64,000 nt of DNA, taken from assembly GCA_040954595.2 (NCBI GenBank), contig CM082577.2:13888001-13952000 (forward strand), read 5' to 3'. The stretch comes from Balanoglossus misakiensis. Lineage: Eukaryota > Hemichordata. The notes under the pieces were generated by a model. That model saw nothing but the letters and a program-made list of their open reading frames with translations. It made no database searches and was not told where the DNA came from. Positions 23,155 to 36,648 of this stretch are shown here, piece after piece; position 1 is the stretch's first letter, and each line of letters starts with the position of its first letter. Position numbers and translations under genes: made by a program.

Positions 23155-23956
23155 TATCAGACCCGCCAATAAGTATTTACGCACCCATGTTCTGCAGTGA
23201 AAACATTTCAGAAACATGAAATAACACACCAGCAGACAGTTTTTAGCAAAAATTCAAATATATTTAATAAATTCACAAGAAATCAGTCGTGCAACAAAAA
23301 TCTTTCATCTGTGATTAAATTTGAGCACCTTGGGTGTCAAGATCAATGTAAAATGCTACCATTTTGAATAAGTTTCCGAATGTTGTACCTGACAGTGCCT
23401 CCGGTGATTGCAAACTGCCTTGCGATTTCTCGGTTTCTCAAACCTTGCCTATGCGTGCCTCAATTTGACCTTTCACAAATTCAGGAAGTTGGCGAACTTT
23501 GGGCATGATTTCATAAATTCAATGTTTACAAACAAAAATTATGCAGCAACCTCAGACGACCTCGATCAGAATATTCATAAGCAAATCAGGCAGATTTTCC
23601 CACCCCAAAATTTAATCGGAATTATATTTAAAAGCTCTGATTGGTGGATATTTAAATATGAATAGAGGGAAATTAGCCACGGACACAATGGCGCGAAACG
23701 TTAATGAGATGCAAATGAGATGTTAATGAGTATACCGCCATTGCAATAACCGTAGGAATTTTAAGTGGGCGGAAAACTCACCGCGTATGCAGTCTTATTC
23801 GGCGCCGCAACACATCTGTGTTGACTAAAATGGGTTAAACCTGCCGTAGGTTATTTATTTTCGGAAATAAGTTACAGTCGATCGATTTTGTGAATAATTT
23901 TTCATAGCAAACGTTCATTGTCGAGGTGCATAAATACTTATTGGCCGGTCAGTGTA
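23155..23956. mobile_element. Tc1/mariner relic with TA target
   Basis: The inverted ends CCAATAAGTATTTACGCACC (23167-23186) and GGTGCATAAATACTTATTGG (23925-23944), plus flanking TA (23155-23156, 23955-23956), are typical of Tc1-like transposons. The right end, read inward, starts CACTGACCGG. The left end has lost a few bases. It contains the start of a decayed transposase on the minus strand. At about 800 bp it is roughly half the length of an autonomous element. Confidence 0.8.
23355..23506 (-). pseudogene. Tc1-like transposase N-terminal HTH relic
   Basis: Starting at ATG (23506) it reads MPKVRQLPEFVKGQIEARIG. After a frameshift it continues as LRNREIARQFAITGGTVRYN, the first helix-turn-helix of a Tc1 transposase. 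The DDE catalytic region is absent. It is inside the TIR element 23155-23956. Confidence 0.7.
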
Positions 23957-24460
23957 TATAAAAAGCCTCCCTCAAGTCAGTGAATGAGACCTGGTAGACT
24001 TAACAAATGAAAAATAACAGCATCTGGCAGTAACGCATGTTCACTTTTGGTATATAATGTAAAGCTAAACATAGTTTTGCAAACAAATTTGCATTAGAGA
24101 TTGTAGTGTCGTGCAATGTGTTGCAAGTAAATTAGTTGAAAATGTATGGAATGTTACGTTTGTCAAAGACTACAGGCATCATCATGTTGACTTAAATTCA
24201 ACAGCCCATGTATCCATTTTCACTGTTTAGTAAACAATTTTTTGCATTTATTATCAAATACACAAAAAACCTACATATTAGTGAAGTTACATATATCTTC
24301 AACCTCCATTGAAAATATTTGTAAAAGTACAAAGGCAAACATTTATGGAGCATAATGATATTCACCAAAATTCAACTACACAGATTAAAATACAAATGGT
24401 TATTTCACCAGGTAAAATTCCTCAAATTTACAAGCAAATTGTTATATTATCAGTGTTTCA

Positions 24461-26880
24461 GCCAGCTTTTGAAAGCACACAGTACTAGAAATATCTCATG
24501 ATTCATTCTGATTTGCACTTTCAGAAATTCCTCAGACAAACCAGGCATAGTTCACATGTGTACAGAGAATTGTAGACCACTAATACAAATTTCGAGATCA
24601 TACTTTTACGGCGAATCTTTTTGTCAATAACCATTTCAAATGATTTAAAAACATATGCATTATTGAGAGAGGAGATACGAATTTTATAAAATAATCAAGC
24701 AATTGCATAGCCAGCCCTACAAAACAGTTTTAAGTAAAAAGGGACACTTGAAACACCTGTTAAATCAAACAAAACATGATTTTTCTATTGACAGAACAAA
24801 GGAAATTTACATGTTAACTTTCAACAGAGACTGGCCACCTCAGTTAGTCATTGCTTGTCTCCCCCAAAGTTTGACATTTGCAGTACATAATACTTTGATT
24901 CCTAGGGCTTTTAAATTTTAATTTTGAAATTTTCTCTCTAATTCCTCAATGTACTTTTCCTAGATAAAAATAAATGAACGTATAAGTACTTCATATCATT
25001 GTTAGTATGTAAAACAGAAAAAGTTATTAAAATGTCAACCTTCGATGATACAAATCATGGAGAATTGTGGGTAAAATATTGTGCTAGTGTGGACATGTGA
25101 CCCACAGCAGGTTAGAAAAGGGGACATATCACATTTTCGGGGGACAATATATCAGGACAGGATTCTCCCTGGGAAAAATCATAGAGTCAGGGCTAATTTC
25201 CATAAAATTTACATAATCATAGCCTCTTTTGGACATCACTATGCCCCCTTAACATCGATATAAATTATTTTGTATTATGGCTTTATCAATACCAGTGAAT
25301 TTTGTGACGTCATAGCTGTACATTATTACTGATAATGTATCGTGTTATGACGTGTACGCGCAACACACTCAAGAACCAGCCAGACTGAATAATGGAGCTT
25401 TCAAACAATGCGAACATATTAAGGACTAAAAAAGAAATGCAAACATTCACAGAATAAATACAATGTACTGCGATATTTATTAATTTCAAATCTGACCTCG
25501 ACTGGCGATTTGTTGATTTTTTTCTTCCTAATGCGGCACTACATGTCATCTGCTCTTGAATCACGCGCAGTCAACATGGCTCGCTCACGCACGTAAAGCA
25601 AACCTCTCCATGATGCTGGATTTGACATTCATTTACCATACATACTGTGTATCATGTACCAAGCAGTCATGTCAACGAAGCTAGACGTAAAAAGTTATGC
25701 CGCAATTGTCACTGTCATGTTGTCTACGCGGTATGGAGGGTTGATCGAGGGAGTGTTTGTTTATGTATTGCAACCTTCTGAGCGCCCGTATAGTGAACTT
25801 TCCTGAGGTCGCAAACAAATGCAAATATTGCCCAAGTCCACACCAAGATTTCACAAAAAATTGAAATTTTTCAGATATATTTCAGCAGAACCCATTATTT
25901 ATTTCCTGATGTTTGAATATGATACTAGAAATGTACAGAACATGGATTGACCGCAATCAGCTGATCTTTGGTTTATGCCATTCCTCTGTTTTTGTATCTG
26001 TGACCGAGTTTGCCCGTTTTTTGGGGTGAAAAAAGGATCCACATTCAGGATTAGATTAAAGGCACATGAGCTGCAACTGGATGAAAATTTTAAGTTTTAA
26101 ATAATCCCATTATGTGTATTAAATGATATTTCATAATAGTATATCAAGATCACTTATTTATGACAAAATGGCCAAAAGTTAAAGAAAATTGAAAATTCCT
26201 GCAATATTGTGATCAAAAATGAAAATGTAATGTCTCAGCGGAGTACATTTACTTCCATAATTGCAGTGGATGAGGTCATGCTTTGTTTATGAAATTTCAT
26301 AGTCAGAAATGCAATGTTTTCCTTGTTCTTGCATTTTTCCATGGTGGCGGCCATATTCCTTTGCGGCAAAGTTTACTGGCCCTGGGCTGCTGTTAATTTT
26401 ATAAGCCTGTGCAGACGCGCAGACACATGGCATGACCTCCAACAAATGTTGCTTCATCATTTGTCAAGTTTAGCTAAGTTGTTACAATGCGCGTACGCTC
26501 AGTGCGTTGCTTGTGTTACTAGGCTATTGATGCTATTTACAGGACGCCTGTCTGTAGATAACTTGTGCACTGAATGAAATGGGCAGCACATTGCTCTTGA
26601 CAGCGTGCAGAGCTGCGTTGCTTCTAGGGTGATTCAAGCTGTGGAAGGTGTGAAATCACTCAGTTGTGTTCACTAAATTATCAAAACTTGAAAGGGAGTA
26701 GCAAGTTACAGTGAAAGCAAAGGTGGATGCACAGCAAAAGTATGGGAGGTGACAATCTGTCATATTGTTGTTCACTCAGTAAGAATGTGTCACAGTGACC
26801 CATGAAGATTTATTTTGTTGTGACAATCCAATATTTATTGCATCAAATGTCGCAAGGCCGTACGCAAGCTGAAACACTTT
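24461..26880 (+). repeat. Left half of a large inverted-repeat region
   Basis: Three blocks recur in reverse complement and in mirrored order further right. 24461-24480 ('cagccagcttttgaaagca') plus 25090-25240 pair with 29053-28860. About 26030-26066 pairs with 28108-28068. 26384-26880 pairs with 27917-27421. Indels separate the blocks, including about 600 bp present only here (24483-25085) and about 70 bp near 26880-26940. It most likely represents two inverted, diverged copies of one repeat of 1.6-2 kb. Confidence 0.65.
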
Positions 26881-27420
26881 ATATTGTTTTATTTTATTTC
26901 TATCATTAGTGATTTTAGATAGTATTAGTGTTTTAAACACAGAGAGAGCACCTATTTTGGATTCTAAGCCACCCATTTGTTTTTCCAACTTATTATCTGA
27001 AACTTCCTCCTTTTTATTAAAATTTTACAAAGCAAAGCTGATAGTTCTGATAGACAGACGCAAACTACTTGTATGATAAAATTCAATACTGTTACCAAGT
27101 GAAGAAATGTCTTCCTTGTGTCTAGAAATCACATATTATCACAGTCTACTGGTTAGGACCTTGCAGGCCTACAGATATTCGGATGACTGCTTTCAGGACA
27201 GTTACACTTGAACATTGCAGCCTTCTATTGCAATAACTAACCTTTAACCCCAATCTAACCTCTAACATTAACCTCTAACCACTAACCTAAATAGCAGGCA
27301 GGAATGTCCACGTTTTCTGTCCTTGAAGTTGATACCCTCTGAATATTTGGCAAAAGTTAGTTTACCTTTATGCTTAAACAAAAGTACCAATTTGTATGAC
27401 TGCCTACCAAATATGCTCTC
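26881..27420. other. Spacer between inverted copies
   Basis: About 540 bp with an '(taacctctaac)' type repeat near 27235-27290. No gene was recognised. Confidence 0.5.
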
Positions 27421-29053
27421 TTTCAGTGTTTCAGCTAGCGTGCAGCCTTGCGACATTCGACGCAATAAATGTTGGATTGTCGCAACAAAATAATCTTTAT
27501 GGGTCACTGTGACGCATTCTGACTGAGTGAGCAACAAATGACTGATTGTCACCTCCCGTACTTTTGCTTTGCGTCTGCCTTTGCTTTTACTGTAACTTTC
27601 TCCTCCCTTTCAATTCTTGACAATTAGTGAACACAACTGAGTGATTTCACACCTTCCACGGCTTGAATCACCCAAGAAGCAACGCAGCTCTGCACACTGA
27701 CAAGAGCAGTGCGCTGCCATTTCATTCAGTGCACAAGTTATCTACAGACAGGCGTCCTGTAAATAGCATCAATAGCCTAGTAACACAAGCAATGCTCTGA
27801 GCCTATGCGCATTGTAACAACTTAGCTAAACTTGACAAATGATGTAGCAACATTTGTTGGAGGTCATGCCATGTGTCTGCACGTCTGCACAGGCTTATAA
27901 AATTAACAGCAGCCGAGGGCCGGTAATAATTGTGCAGGGCAGGTAAATTTCTTAGTCAACTGCCCTGATTTATGCCAACTTTGATAAGGGAAACTTTTAA
28001 ATACTTAGCACTATTTGACTTTGTTTAGAATATGGCTGGGTATGATTGCAAAAAAATTAGTATCAAAACAATTAATCTGATCCTGAATGTCGATCATTTT
28101 TCCCCAAAAAAAACAATACACGATAACATTTCTTCACCAATGGCAGTATATCATAATTAACACAAAATCTGAGATGTCTTAGGATATGTCCAATTTCTAA
28201 AAATACATACATGTAGTAGGATGTAAAAGACAACTTGCACTGAAAACTTGCAGTGTTTCATTGAGGACACAGGTGAATTAGGCGTTCTATTCTGGGAAAC
28301 AATCAAACAAGTAAATAAACAAACAAACAAAATAACGTCATGATAAACAACGCGGTATCTTGAATTAAGCCACCCGCTCGTGCAATAGAGCAGCTGACAC
28401 AAGAAGTGACTTGTGTCAAAGGTCCCATCCGTATGCTACTTGCTAGAAAATTGGTATATAGCAGGACGGTGTCCAACTCCCACTTGAAAACTGCTCGACA
28501 CTGTTGAATATTCACCGTTTTTTAGCCTCTAAATGTCTGCCATCTTCAAAATTTCTACCCCATTTTAAAACATCAATAAACAGGCTATCATATCAGCATC
28601 GATTTATCTGTCTCTCTTACCACTGGTTGTTGCGAGCACGTAAAAAAATATGACAATATCACAGTTTTTGAGGCGCATAGCAAGTCGTGGGAACATCAGG
28701 GCGTTTTATTGGAGCGGACTTCGTAACCCCAGGTCACCCAAGATACAAATTTCAAATACTTTCACTAGTAATAGTATTTCACTAGGCCTTCTTTACACTG
28801 CGTATAAAAAAGACAATATTCTTTGTTAGTAAGTACGATGTGCCAATGTCAGCATACTTGATAAGTAATGGTCGCGGTAAAATTTGTCCAAAAGAAGCTA
28901 TGATTATGCAAATTGTATGGAAATTAGCCCCGACTCTATGATTTTTCCCAGGGAGAGCCCTGTCCTGAATTGTCCCCCGAAAATGTGATCTAGCTGTCCC
29001 CCTTTCTAACCTGCTGCGGGTCACAATGTCCCCATGCTTTCAAAAGCTGGCTG
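27421..29053 (-). repeat. Right half of the large inverted-repeat region
   Basis: The best-preserved part is 27600-27917, e.g. 'acaggcttataaaattaacagcagcc', the complement of 26384-26410. The outermost part (28860-29053) mirrors 25240-25090 and 24461. There is no ORF with family resemblance. Confidence 0.65.
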
Positions 29054-29099
29054 GCCTTTGATGTGTCAAACTTCTTTCAACAAAAGGGAACATGTAGCC

Positions 29100-30060
29100 A
29101 GGCCAAAGACAGCACATATTTTGTAAGAACTGTTATTATGGTTATTATCAAACATTTGGTGCATTTCTGTTTCAAGGCTGAAGTAGTGAGAATTAATCCT
29201 TGTTCATAGGTTGTCACACTCTTTAAGTACCACTATTTTCATATTCATGGATGAAATTTTCATAAAATGTATGATCTCCAACGATGCATCACGGGGACAA
29301 TATTTTACAACTTTTCTGCTAGTTTATTTTATCGGATCATCGAAGGCTTCCTGTCATTACAGGTACTACTCTCATGGGCATGTTGCATATTTGCTGTGTT
29401 TTTATCACCAAGCTTTTCAAATTCTTCTACTGGTGCATTGATATCGAGGGGACAACAGGGTTATTGTTGCAAATCCCATGGTTTAGACCCTCCAAGGCAC
29501 TGGCTATTCTTGGTTTTTGAATGAAACTGGTTTTCCCTCTGGGCCCTCTAAGTCAGTTATGCATGTGCAATTCATTGTTAATGGCATTGCCTCTGCTGGA
29601 TTGACAGTTGCAGGGGTTAATCATAGCACCTCACAAATGACCCACAAGACTGACAAATTGGTTGAAGACGTGGAGAAATTCACGCAAAGTGAATACTGCT
29701 GGGAGCTGTATTGAATCACACTGTAGACAGACACATTTCACAATACCATCCAATATCCTATGGCATCAACATTCAATCATAAGGTTAAACATTCAGTCTG
29801 CATTTGTACTTTCCACCTTGTTGTAAGAGCTGCTCACTTTGCTTGACATCTCTTGCTTTTGCTGTATTTGCCTGAATGGCAAATCTGTTTGAAATCTATT
29901 ATTTTATCTTTGACTGTAATCATTTATCTTGTTTGAATACTTTTTTTAGTTTATATGCAATTTTTCTGACCTTTACTCAGTGTTTGTAGTTTAAGTTTAT
30001 TCCGCAACATCTTTTTTAAACGCAAGCTGTGAGTTTTCTCAAGAAGATACGAGTAAGAGT
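29100..30060. other. Unassigned non-coding stretch with one repeat fragment
   Basis: 29620-29765 is the inverted partner of 17330-17430. Nothing else was recognised. Confidence 0.4.
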
Positions 30061-30069
30061 TCGAAAAGC

Positions 30070-30070
30070 G

Positions 30071-30118
<48 letters not shown>
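30070..30118. repeat. Poly-A tract
   Basis: An uninterrupted A run of about 48 bases. It could be a retroposon tail, but no retroposed body or target duplication was identified. Confidence 0.9.
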
Positions 30119-30121
<3 letters not shown>

Positions 30122-30566
30122 TGACCAGAACATTGGCGTAGCTTGTTAACTCGATCACTGCAATACAATATATGGATGGGAAAGTTTTTCATGTAACTTT
30201 TGTTTCATAAGAAAAGAAACTACTTTGCACCTTGTCTTTCAAGTGCAACCTCCAATGAAAAGTTACAATGAATCGTTAGCAGATCATGCAAATGCCTGTT
30301 GATCTCTGACCTATTTGAAACTCAAGTAACATGTGTGGACACAAGATTTTGAAGTCGCTGATAAGAAATATTTACCCACTTACGATAATCCAAAAAAACA
30401 GTGCCCTAACCATGGAACATGTGGACCCGGCTTTGTAATTTCCTCGGGGTGCCTCAAGTATATTTGTTTTTGAAATGACTCTGAAATGCCCCAACCTGTC
30501 TTGGCCAAAACTGCAGACCCCCCCCCCCCCCCCTCTCCTCGGTTATACCCATTTTGATACACCAGT

Positions 30567-30584
30567 TTGTCTGTCTGTCCGTCC

Positions 30585-30643
<59 letters not shown>

Positions 30644-30746
30644 CGTCCGTCCGTCCGTCCGTCTGTCTGTTGTCTGTCTGAGTGAGTGAGTGAGTGCATG
30701 TATTTGTCCAAACATTTGAATAGTTTAGTTAGTTAGTTTATAGTTG

Positions 30747-30778
<32 letters not shown>

Positions 30779-30805
30779 AGTAGTCAGTCAGTTCTTAGTT
30801 AATTA
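30567..30805. repeat. (GTCT)n/(GTCC)n and (GTTA)n microsatellites
   Basis: A compound array: GTCT/GTCC units to about 30680, then GAGT units, then GTTA units from about 30722. Open frames here (VCLSVCLS, TDRQTDRQ) are artefacts of the repeat. Confidence 0.9.
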
Positions 30806-30969
30806 GTATAAGTTAAGTAGTTAATTAATTAGGCTTATTTAATTAGTTTAGGTAGCATAGGTTTAGTTAGCATACATTTATTTACTTAATTTACTCAGTG
30901 TATATATTTTATTTATTTAGTTCAATGCAGATGTGTACACTAATTATTAAAAAAAAAAAAAAAAAAAAT

Positions 30970-32360
30970 GTGTGGTCTTATATGTCTGCACCGACTGGAT
31001 GGATAATATGAATTGGTTGCTGTAACGGGGCTTTCATTTATTCTGAGGGGTGGAGCCACAAGAAATTGGGGGTCAATTAGTCAGATCTCTCCCAGCAGCA
31101 GAAAGCTTAATAAGTGTTACCCTCCCTCTATATTAGTCCAAATTTGTATAATGTAACCCTCACATAAAGGGGTATGTTAAATTTAGATGCAAGTATGCCA
31201 CCTCAGCTTGGCTGTATCAAACTGTACCCAAAGTGCTTCAATGTGACCCTCTCTCTTGTCCTCATTTGTATAATGTAAGTCTCCCATGAAGGACTATGTT
31301 AAATTTCCACCAGCTTGGTCACACAAATCCTACCTTAGTATACAAGGTTGTCTATGGTTTTTACCCATGTCAAGAAACGGGAATACAGAGGTAATTGACC
31401 AAACAATACAATTCAGACTTCATAATTGTATAATTCAAGGCCAGCAGATATAAAATTCTGAGTTTTCGCTAAGCAGGGCCATCAGACATCTGGTCAGCTA
31501 CTTTGCAGAACAGGTCACCTATTCTTTCTCTATCAACAATGCACCATGCCATTCTATGTCTAAGTTTGTCAATCAACCAAGTGAAAAACAAGAATTCAAC
31601 CCTTTTTTTCATTGCAAATTAACCTCAACATTTGAAGTCATTGTCAGAGCAAATGTAGAGTCGAAGGTCCGATCACCACATTATGACTTTGTGATGATCG
31701 ATGTGGGACTGTGGTGGCTGGCAACATAGTACAAGTTGCAAGATCAAGAATGCTTATTAGAGTTTCGAGACCAGACGTTTCTCGAAACCCTCTTAAAATA
31801 TTTTTTTTTCTAATTTCTTAAACAACAACTATTTAAAGACTGTTGCACCCAATGACTTGAAATTTGGCTCATGGGTAAAACTCAAAATGTGTATTTTTTA
31901 TCACGTCACTATGCCAACATGTCACATGACCTGGCGTCCATCTTGGGTTTAAACTTTAAAATTGATCTCATTTGTATAAATAATGATGTATCAAAATTCT
32001 GTTAACAAACTTTGTGGACCATATGGCAAGGGTCCTATAAGACAAATTTCAGTGTCCAAGTCCCTGTTGATTTAAAGCATTATTTTCCATATTTTTCATG
32101 ACCATTGGACCCAGCCATTGGCCTATACATGTACTTTCCGTGGTTAAGCTATGGCCACCTAGGATTTTTGATTTATGCCCAATATCTCAAAATCTGCTGG
32201 GCCAATCAAGTTCAAATTTGGTGTGCAGCTATAGCCTACCTTACGACAATTCATTCCTGCATCATCAGTACCTTTAGGATCTACTCTTGACTGAACGTAG
32301 GGGAGTAGATGAGACAAAATCAAACCTTCCAAACATTTCATTATGAGGGATGTTGCTTAA
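30970..32360. other. Unassigned, repeat-like non-coding stretch
   Basis: It contains internal near-duplicates ('catttgtataatgtaa.tctc.cat.aag', near 31143 and 31262) and a block 'caagttcaaatttggtgtgcagctatagcctacc' (about 32206) resembling 60265-60300. No gene was recognised. Confidence 0.35.
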
Positions 32361-34300
32361 GCTCTGAAGAAAAGTGGTACAATTGTTGAAGTCTTCCAAA
32401 TTTTGAGTATAGTGTCTGTATCAATAGCGCGCTGAAACAAATTCTGAAACACGGGGCCTTATAGTCCATCCATGCACGCCTTCAGCACACGACCAGTTAT
32501 ACCATCTGGGCCAGGGGCTTTCCATGGTTTCATACACTTTGTGTTGTCGCACTACATCACATACAGTACAGTGATGCCGACATCATTCTGGCATGGGGGT
32601 GGACAGGAGGACAGCCTCCTGTCACATTCCTTAGAGAAGTCCTGCTTGTCCAAACCTTGTATAAAATATGTTAAGATCAGAAGCCAATGATTTTGAATCT
32701 GAAGGAGATAAAACTGCATGTACACTGCTTTGACTGGACACTTTTTCAAATATTGAAAAGCTTTCCTCATTTGTCACATGATTTCATGGCACAATAGACA
32801 ATAATTTACAGTTGTGCTTGTTTGTGCTCCGTAAGGCATTTTGTTTTGGGACTAAGTGATAGATCTGATCCTGCCCACCCAGCACTCATGTGAATCAAAA
32901 CTAAGTGTAAAATTTTCCGCTCATGCGGTGATTGAAATGGCATGGCATTTGACCTTACCCCCTCCTGCTCTTCCCCCCCCCCCATTCTTGTGTCTGGATC
33001 GAGCCCTGATGGGCTAAGTTTTATAGCACACATTTACCGGTAATGGTTTTGGTTGGGTTGACAGCAGAAGTACTCACTTGGCGATAATCAAAACTATTGT
33101 TTTCCTTGACTGTGTTTTCTTCCTTTGGAAATGACAATCATTGGATATGTAGAGACTTTTTATTTTCTTCTGTTCGAATCTGAGAAAGATGACTGTAAAT
33201 TACTCCTTCCAATCTCATGCAGTCATCAGTGGTATCTACATAGTACCTCGTATTTTAAAGCTTTAACAGCTTCAAAACAGTTATGCCAACCAGACTGAAA
33301 CTAATTTTACTTTCCGAACGTTCTTTTCACTGATTCTAATCTTTTTACCAGATGGAAAAGTTGATCTACAGAAATGGGTTTGTTGGGGGGGGGGGGGGGA
33401 GGGGGCGGTTAGAAATCCATGCATCGAACTGCACAAATACCATTATCCCTGACCACAACTGGGTATCATTGGCAAACATAATCATTTACTGGTACTTTAT
33501 AATGGAATTCCAGCTGTGTAATGTAACACTCAATGGACAAGAATATACCTTTTTAAAATGTGACCTTCACCTTCAATAATTTTGTAAAATGTCCCCTACC
33601 CCACTTTTGATCCCCCAATTTATTAACTGAACACTCCCTTAATCCAGGTTAGACATGGGTCTAGGTGCCAGTACATTGCTGGATAAATTCGGAATGTGAT
33701 CAAAGAGACATGTACATCATCTGATCTGCATGGCATGTATACTTGTATTTTAACTTCCAAACCAAGCCAATCCTTGTAAGCCAATCATAGCACAAATTCA
33801 TATTGTAAGCAAGCCTGTTTTAATTTATGCCATGTAACAAAATCCTTACCTTCAATTCAAGTGAATCCCCATGTAATAATTGGATAATAGATTGTAATTG
33901 TTTCAAACCCACACACGGATAGCATAGCATACAGTAGCTAAAATCACCAGTATTCTGGTATATGCAAGCACACTCAGTGCAATGTTTCCATTGCTCATCT
34001 GAGCTTCAGAGAACGTTGGGTACAACACTGTCCACTAGCAGTGTTACCATCTGAAAATAGAAAATCAGTTTGTATTTACAAGATTCAAAACCGTACTCAA
34101 CTACTCAACTCAAATAGCAAAAAGTTTGCACACAAAGCCAATTTGAGAAATCTCCAACATAAAAACTTAATTATACATAAATGTATGGGACAGTAACAGG
34201 AGTTGCATGATAGCTTGGCTACTCACAGAAAAATAACATAACTTATTGTCACATTAAGGCCCCATGAGCTGCAACTCAATAAAAAATTGTTATGCTTTCA
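32361..34300. other. Unassigned non-coding stretch
   Basis: A poly-G tract lies at 33385-33400. No exon was recognised. Confidence 0.35.
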
Positions 34301-34301
34301 A

Positions 34302-34468
34302 TACAGTCAAACCTGTGTATAGTGGCCGGTCAAGGGACTTTCATAAACCGGCCTTTAAAGACAGGAGGCCTTTAAAGACAGGTCAATTTAATGCACATGT
34401 AAATTGCACAGGGACTGTAACATAGCGGCCACTATATAGAGATGGTCACTAACACAGGTTTGTCTGTA
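34302..34468. mobile_element. pogo/Tigger-like MITE
   Basis: The ends are CAGTCAAACCTGTGTATAGT (34304) and a complementary 'actaacacaggtttgtctg' (to 34466), with the TA target at both sides (34302-34303, 34467-34468). The TIR resembles pogo-group elements (CAGT.AAACCT.T.TATAGTGG). It is 163 bp long with no ORF. Confidence 0.75.
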
Positions 34469-34904
34469 CCTCCAATAATCTTGGAAATGCTTTTAATTCT
34501 GTCAACTGGAAATTGATAAATATAAAAAAAAAATTCTGTGACTGAATTTTGTTTAAAAAATCGGATGTCCAGAAACTGCCTGCAATGTGTGTTAGTTTGT
34601 TTACATGGCCTGTGTGTTAAAAATTCACACTTTCCAGATTTTTAACATACCTCTGTATGACTTTCTAGAGATTTTAATATCAATGTGCGCATACTACAGT
34701 AGTTATCTACTCTTGCAATGGACAGTTGAAGAAATGGGTGTGGCACCTGTTGTATTGTTTTAATGTTACATACCGGTATTTACATAGCCACAATCAGAGT
34801 TTGTTGATTTGTTTGTGTACACCCACCAGTAAACTTACACTAATAATTGAACCATTCAGAAGTAAAATCATGAAAATATTTTTTTAATTGGCAGCTATTG
34901 GGGC

Positions 34905-35206
34905 TTAAATTAATACCAGGTTCACACAGGGAAAATTCGAAATGTTTAAGAGAGACACTATTTGCCTATGGTAAACACAGAGCATTAATCCTTTGATTAG
35001 CTACGTGTCCACATACACAAAGTTTTTGCACAGATGCTGTGGCTCGGTCCCATAGACAATGGGTTATGGAGAGGTGTTATTCCTTACACCGGCCGTGGTC
35101 TGGCTGGAGACGTTTCAGGACCACTTGAACTGTTAATAATTTATGCCAGTATTTGATCTGAGACATTTTAGAAACATATTAATGGTCCCTATGTGACCCC
35201 CATATA
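34905..35206 (+). repeat. Dispersed repeat family A, copy 3
   Basis: The longest of the three copies. It includes the shared core at about 35040-35100, and its right edge 'tgtgacccccatat' matches the complement of the left edge of copy 1 (4874). Confidence 0.6.
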
Positions 35207-35699
35207 AAATTGGCAGTTTAATCAGTAATGCTCTGAGAGTGAATCTGACAATAGAGAAAATTGTCATGTATCATTGTCATGGCTTTCCGGTGGAGTGCAC
35301 ATGGGATAGGCAATAGACTGGTTATGCATGAAGGATCACCAATTATGTATGAGGTGCATGTATATTTTATTCAAGACAAGAGTTTAAATGAATTTTGGAC
35401 ATTTTGTGCCATATCACACTGTTCACTGGCATGGACTGATAGAGTATGGGAGGAGGGGGTATTTCTTGGGCAAAATTTCCGCCATTGGTCAATGCATAAC
35501 TGTAACAAGTTTAATGCTTTTAACCCAAAGTGCACGATTTTTTGGTTAACCATCCCACTAATAAACTTGATCACGTTGTTGGATCTAGCCATGCTAGATA
35601 GTGGGAATTGTAACAAAAATTACTTTGTATTTCAAAAGCATACTGAATTTGGCTTCATCCGATTTTCATTAAAAAAAACTGTTAGTTTGACATATTCAA

Positions 35700-35880
35700 A
35701 TTGACGAAGGACCCTACTAATCAGTAAAGGCATATACATTTTTATAGTGATTCATCCATAGACAAACAATTGGTGAAAATTGCTGACTCAGCAGATTTCT
35801 TCTATTATCGACTGAATTCGCAGCCTTATATTTCGAAAACAAGTGCGGTGACCCCTATATTTTATTACAGATTTTCATAA
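35700..35880 (+). repeat. Fragment of the MITE seen intact at 63230
   Basis: 'gctga.tcagcagatttcttctattatcgac' and 'gtgacccctatattttattacagattttcat' are shared with 63452-63575. The terminal repeats are missing here. Confidence 0.7.
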
Positions 35881-36469
35881 GGAAGGAGATGATTACTGGA
35901 GGAAGGAAAGGGAGCAAGCATGTGTCTTTCTCTTCTTGGATGTCGTTCTTAACAGTAAATGATGCATATATTTTGTCTACATCAAATAATTATTGGAAAC
36001 ATACATCATAACACTGTTTTCTTTTTTTATATTTCAGGTATTTGAAGATTAGTTTCAGTAGTAGGGTATTACAAGATGTTCATAGCAACCAAAATGATCC
36101 ATTAGCAGGAAGTAATTGCCAAACAGTGTACCCATAATAGTTTCAAGCCAAATATCTAGCAATGCATTCAGACAATTGCCATCAGCCATGGACTCTATGC
36201 CAAGAACCTTTTCTGTGAGATGCATGTTAATAAGCACTTATACATTTATAGGACTGTAACTCATGATAATCATACATTGCAGTGTCCAGGACTCATGACT
36301 TAGATGGAGCATTGATAGCAGACAAGATAGTGATGCCCAACAGGTAGTACATCTGCTCTAACAGCAACAACATTTATTTCATTTGATCACTTCAACTCTG
36401 TGGTCATAAAAAAAACCCTGTGAAACTGCAGAATGTAAGGACCATGGACTGCCATGAATTGCTGACTAG

Positions 36470-36648
36470 ACATTCTTTTCTTTAAAACTGTTCGTCAGAT
36501 AAGAATTTGTTTTAAAATTTAGTAGGCATGTTCCAAGGGGTAACCCAAGTAAGATGTTGTAAAGCATTTAGTGAAATGTGCATATTTGTGCTTTTGCCAC
36601 TTTTGAACCATTATTGTTTTCTTTGAAACAGGGCTCTTTGAAACTGCA
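36470..36648 (+). repeat. Dispersed repeat family D fragment
   Basis: It resembles 61490-61625 ('gcatattt..gc.tttgccacttttgaac'). The TTAA element at 36649 is inserted in it, and the repeat resumes at 37389. Confidence 0.5.

Noticed and set aside
30380-30715. TDRQ/VCLS repeat open frames
   Set aside because: Artefact of the (GTCT)n microsatellite.
35261-35704. 147-codon + strand open frame
   Set aside because: No family motif or splice logic, and its 3' end runs into repeat-like sequence. Probably chance.
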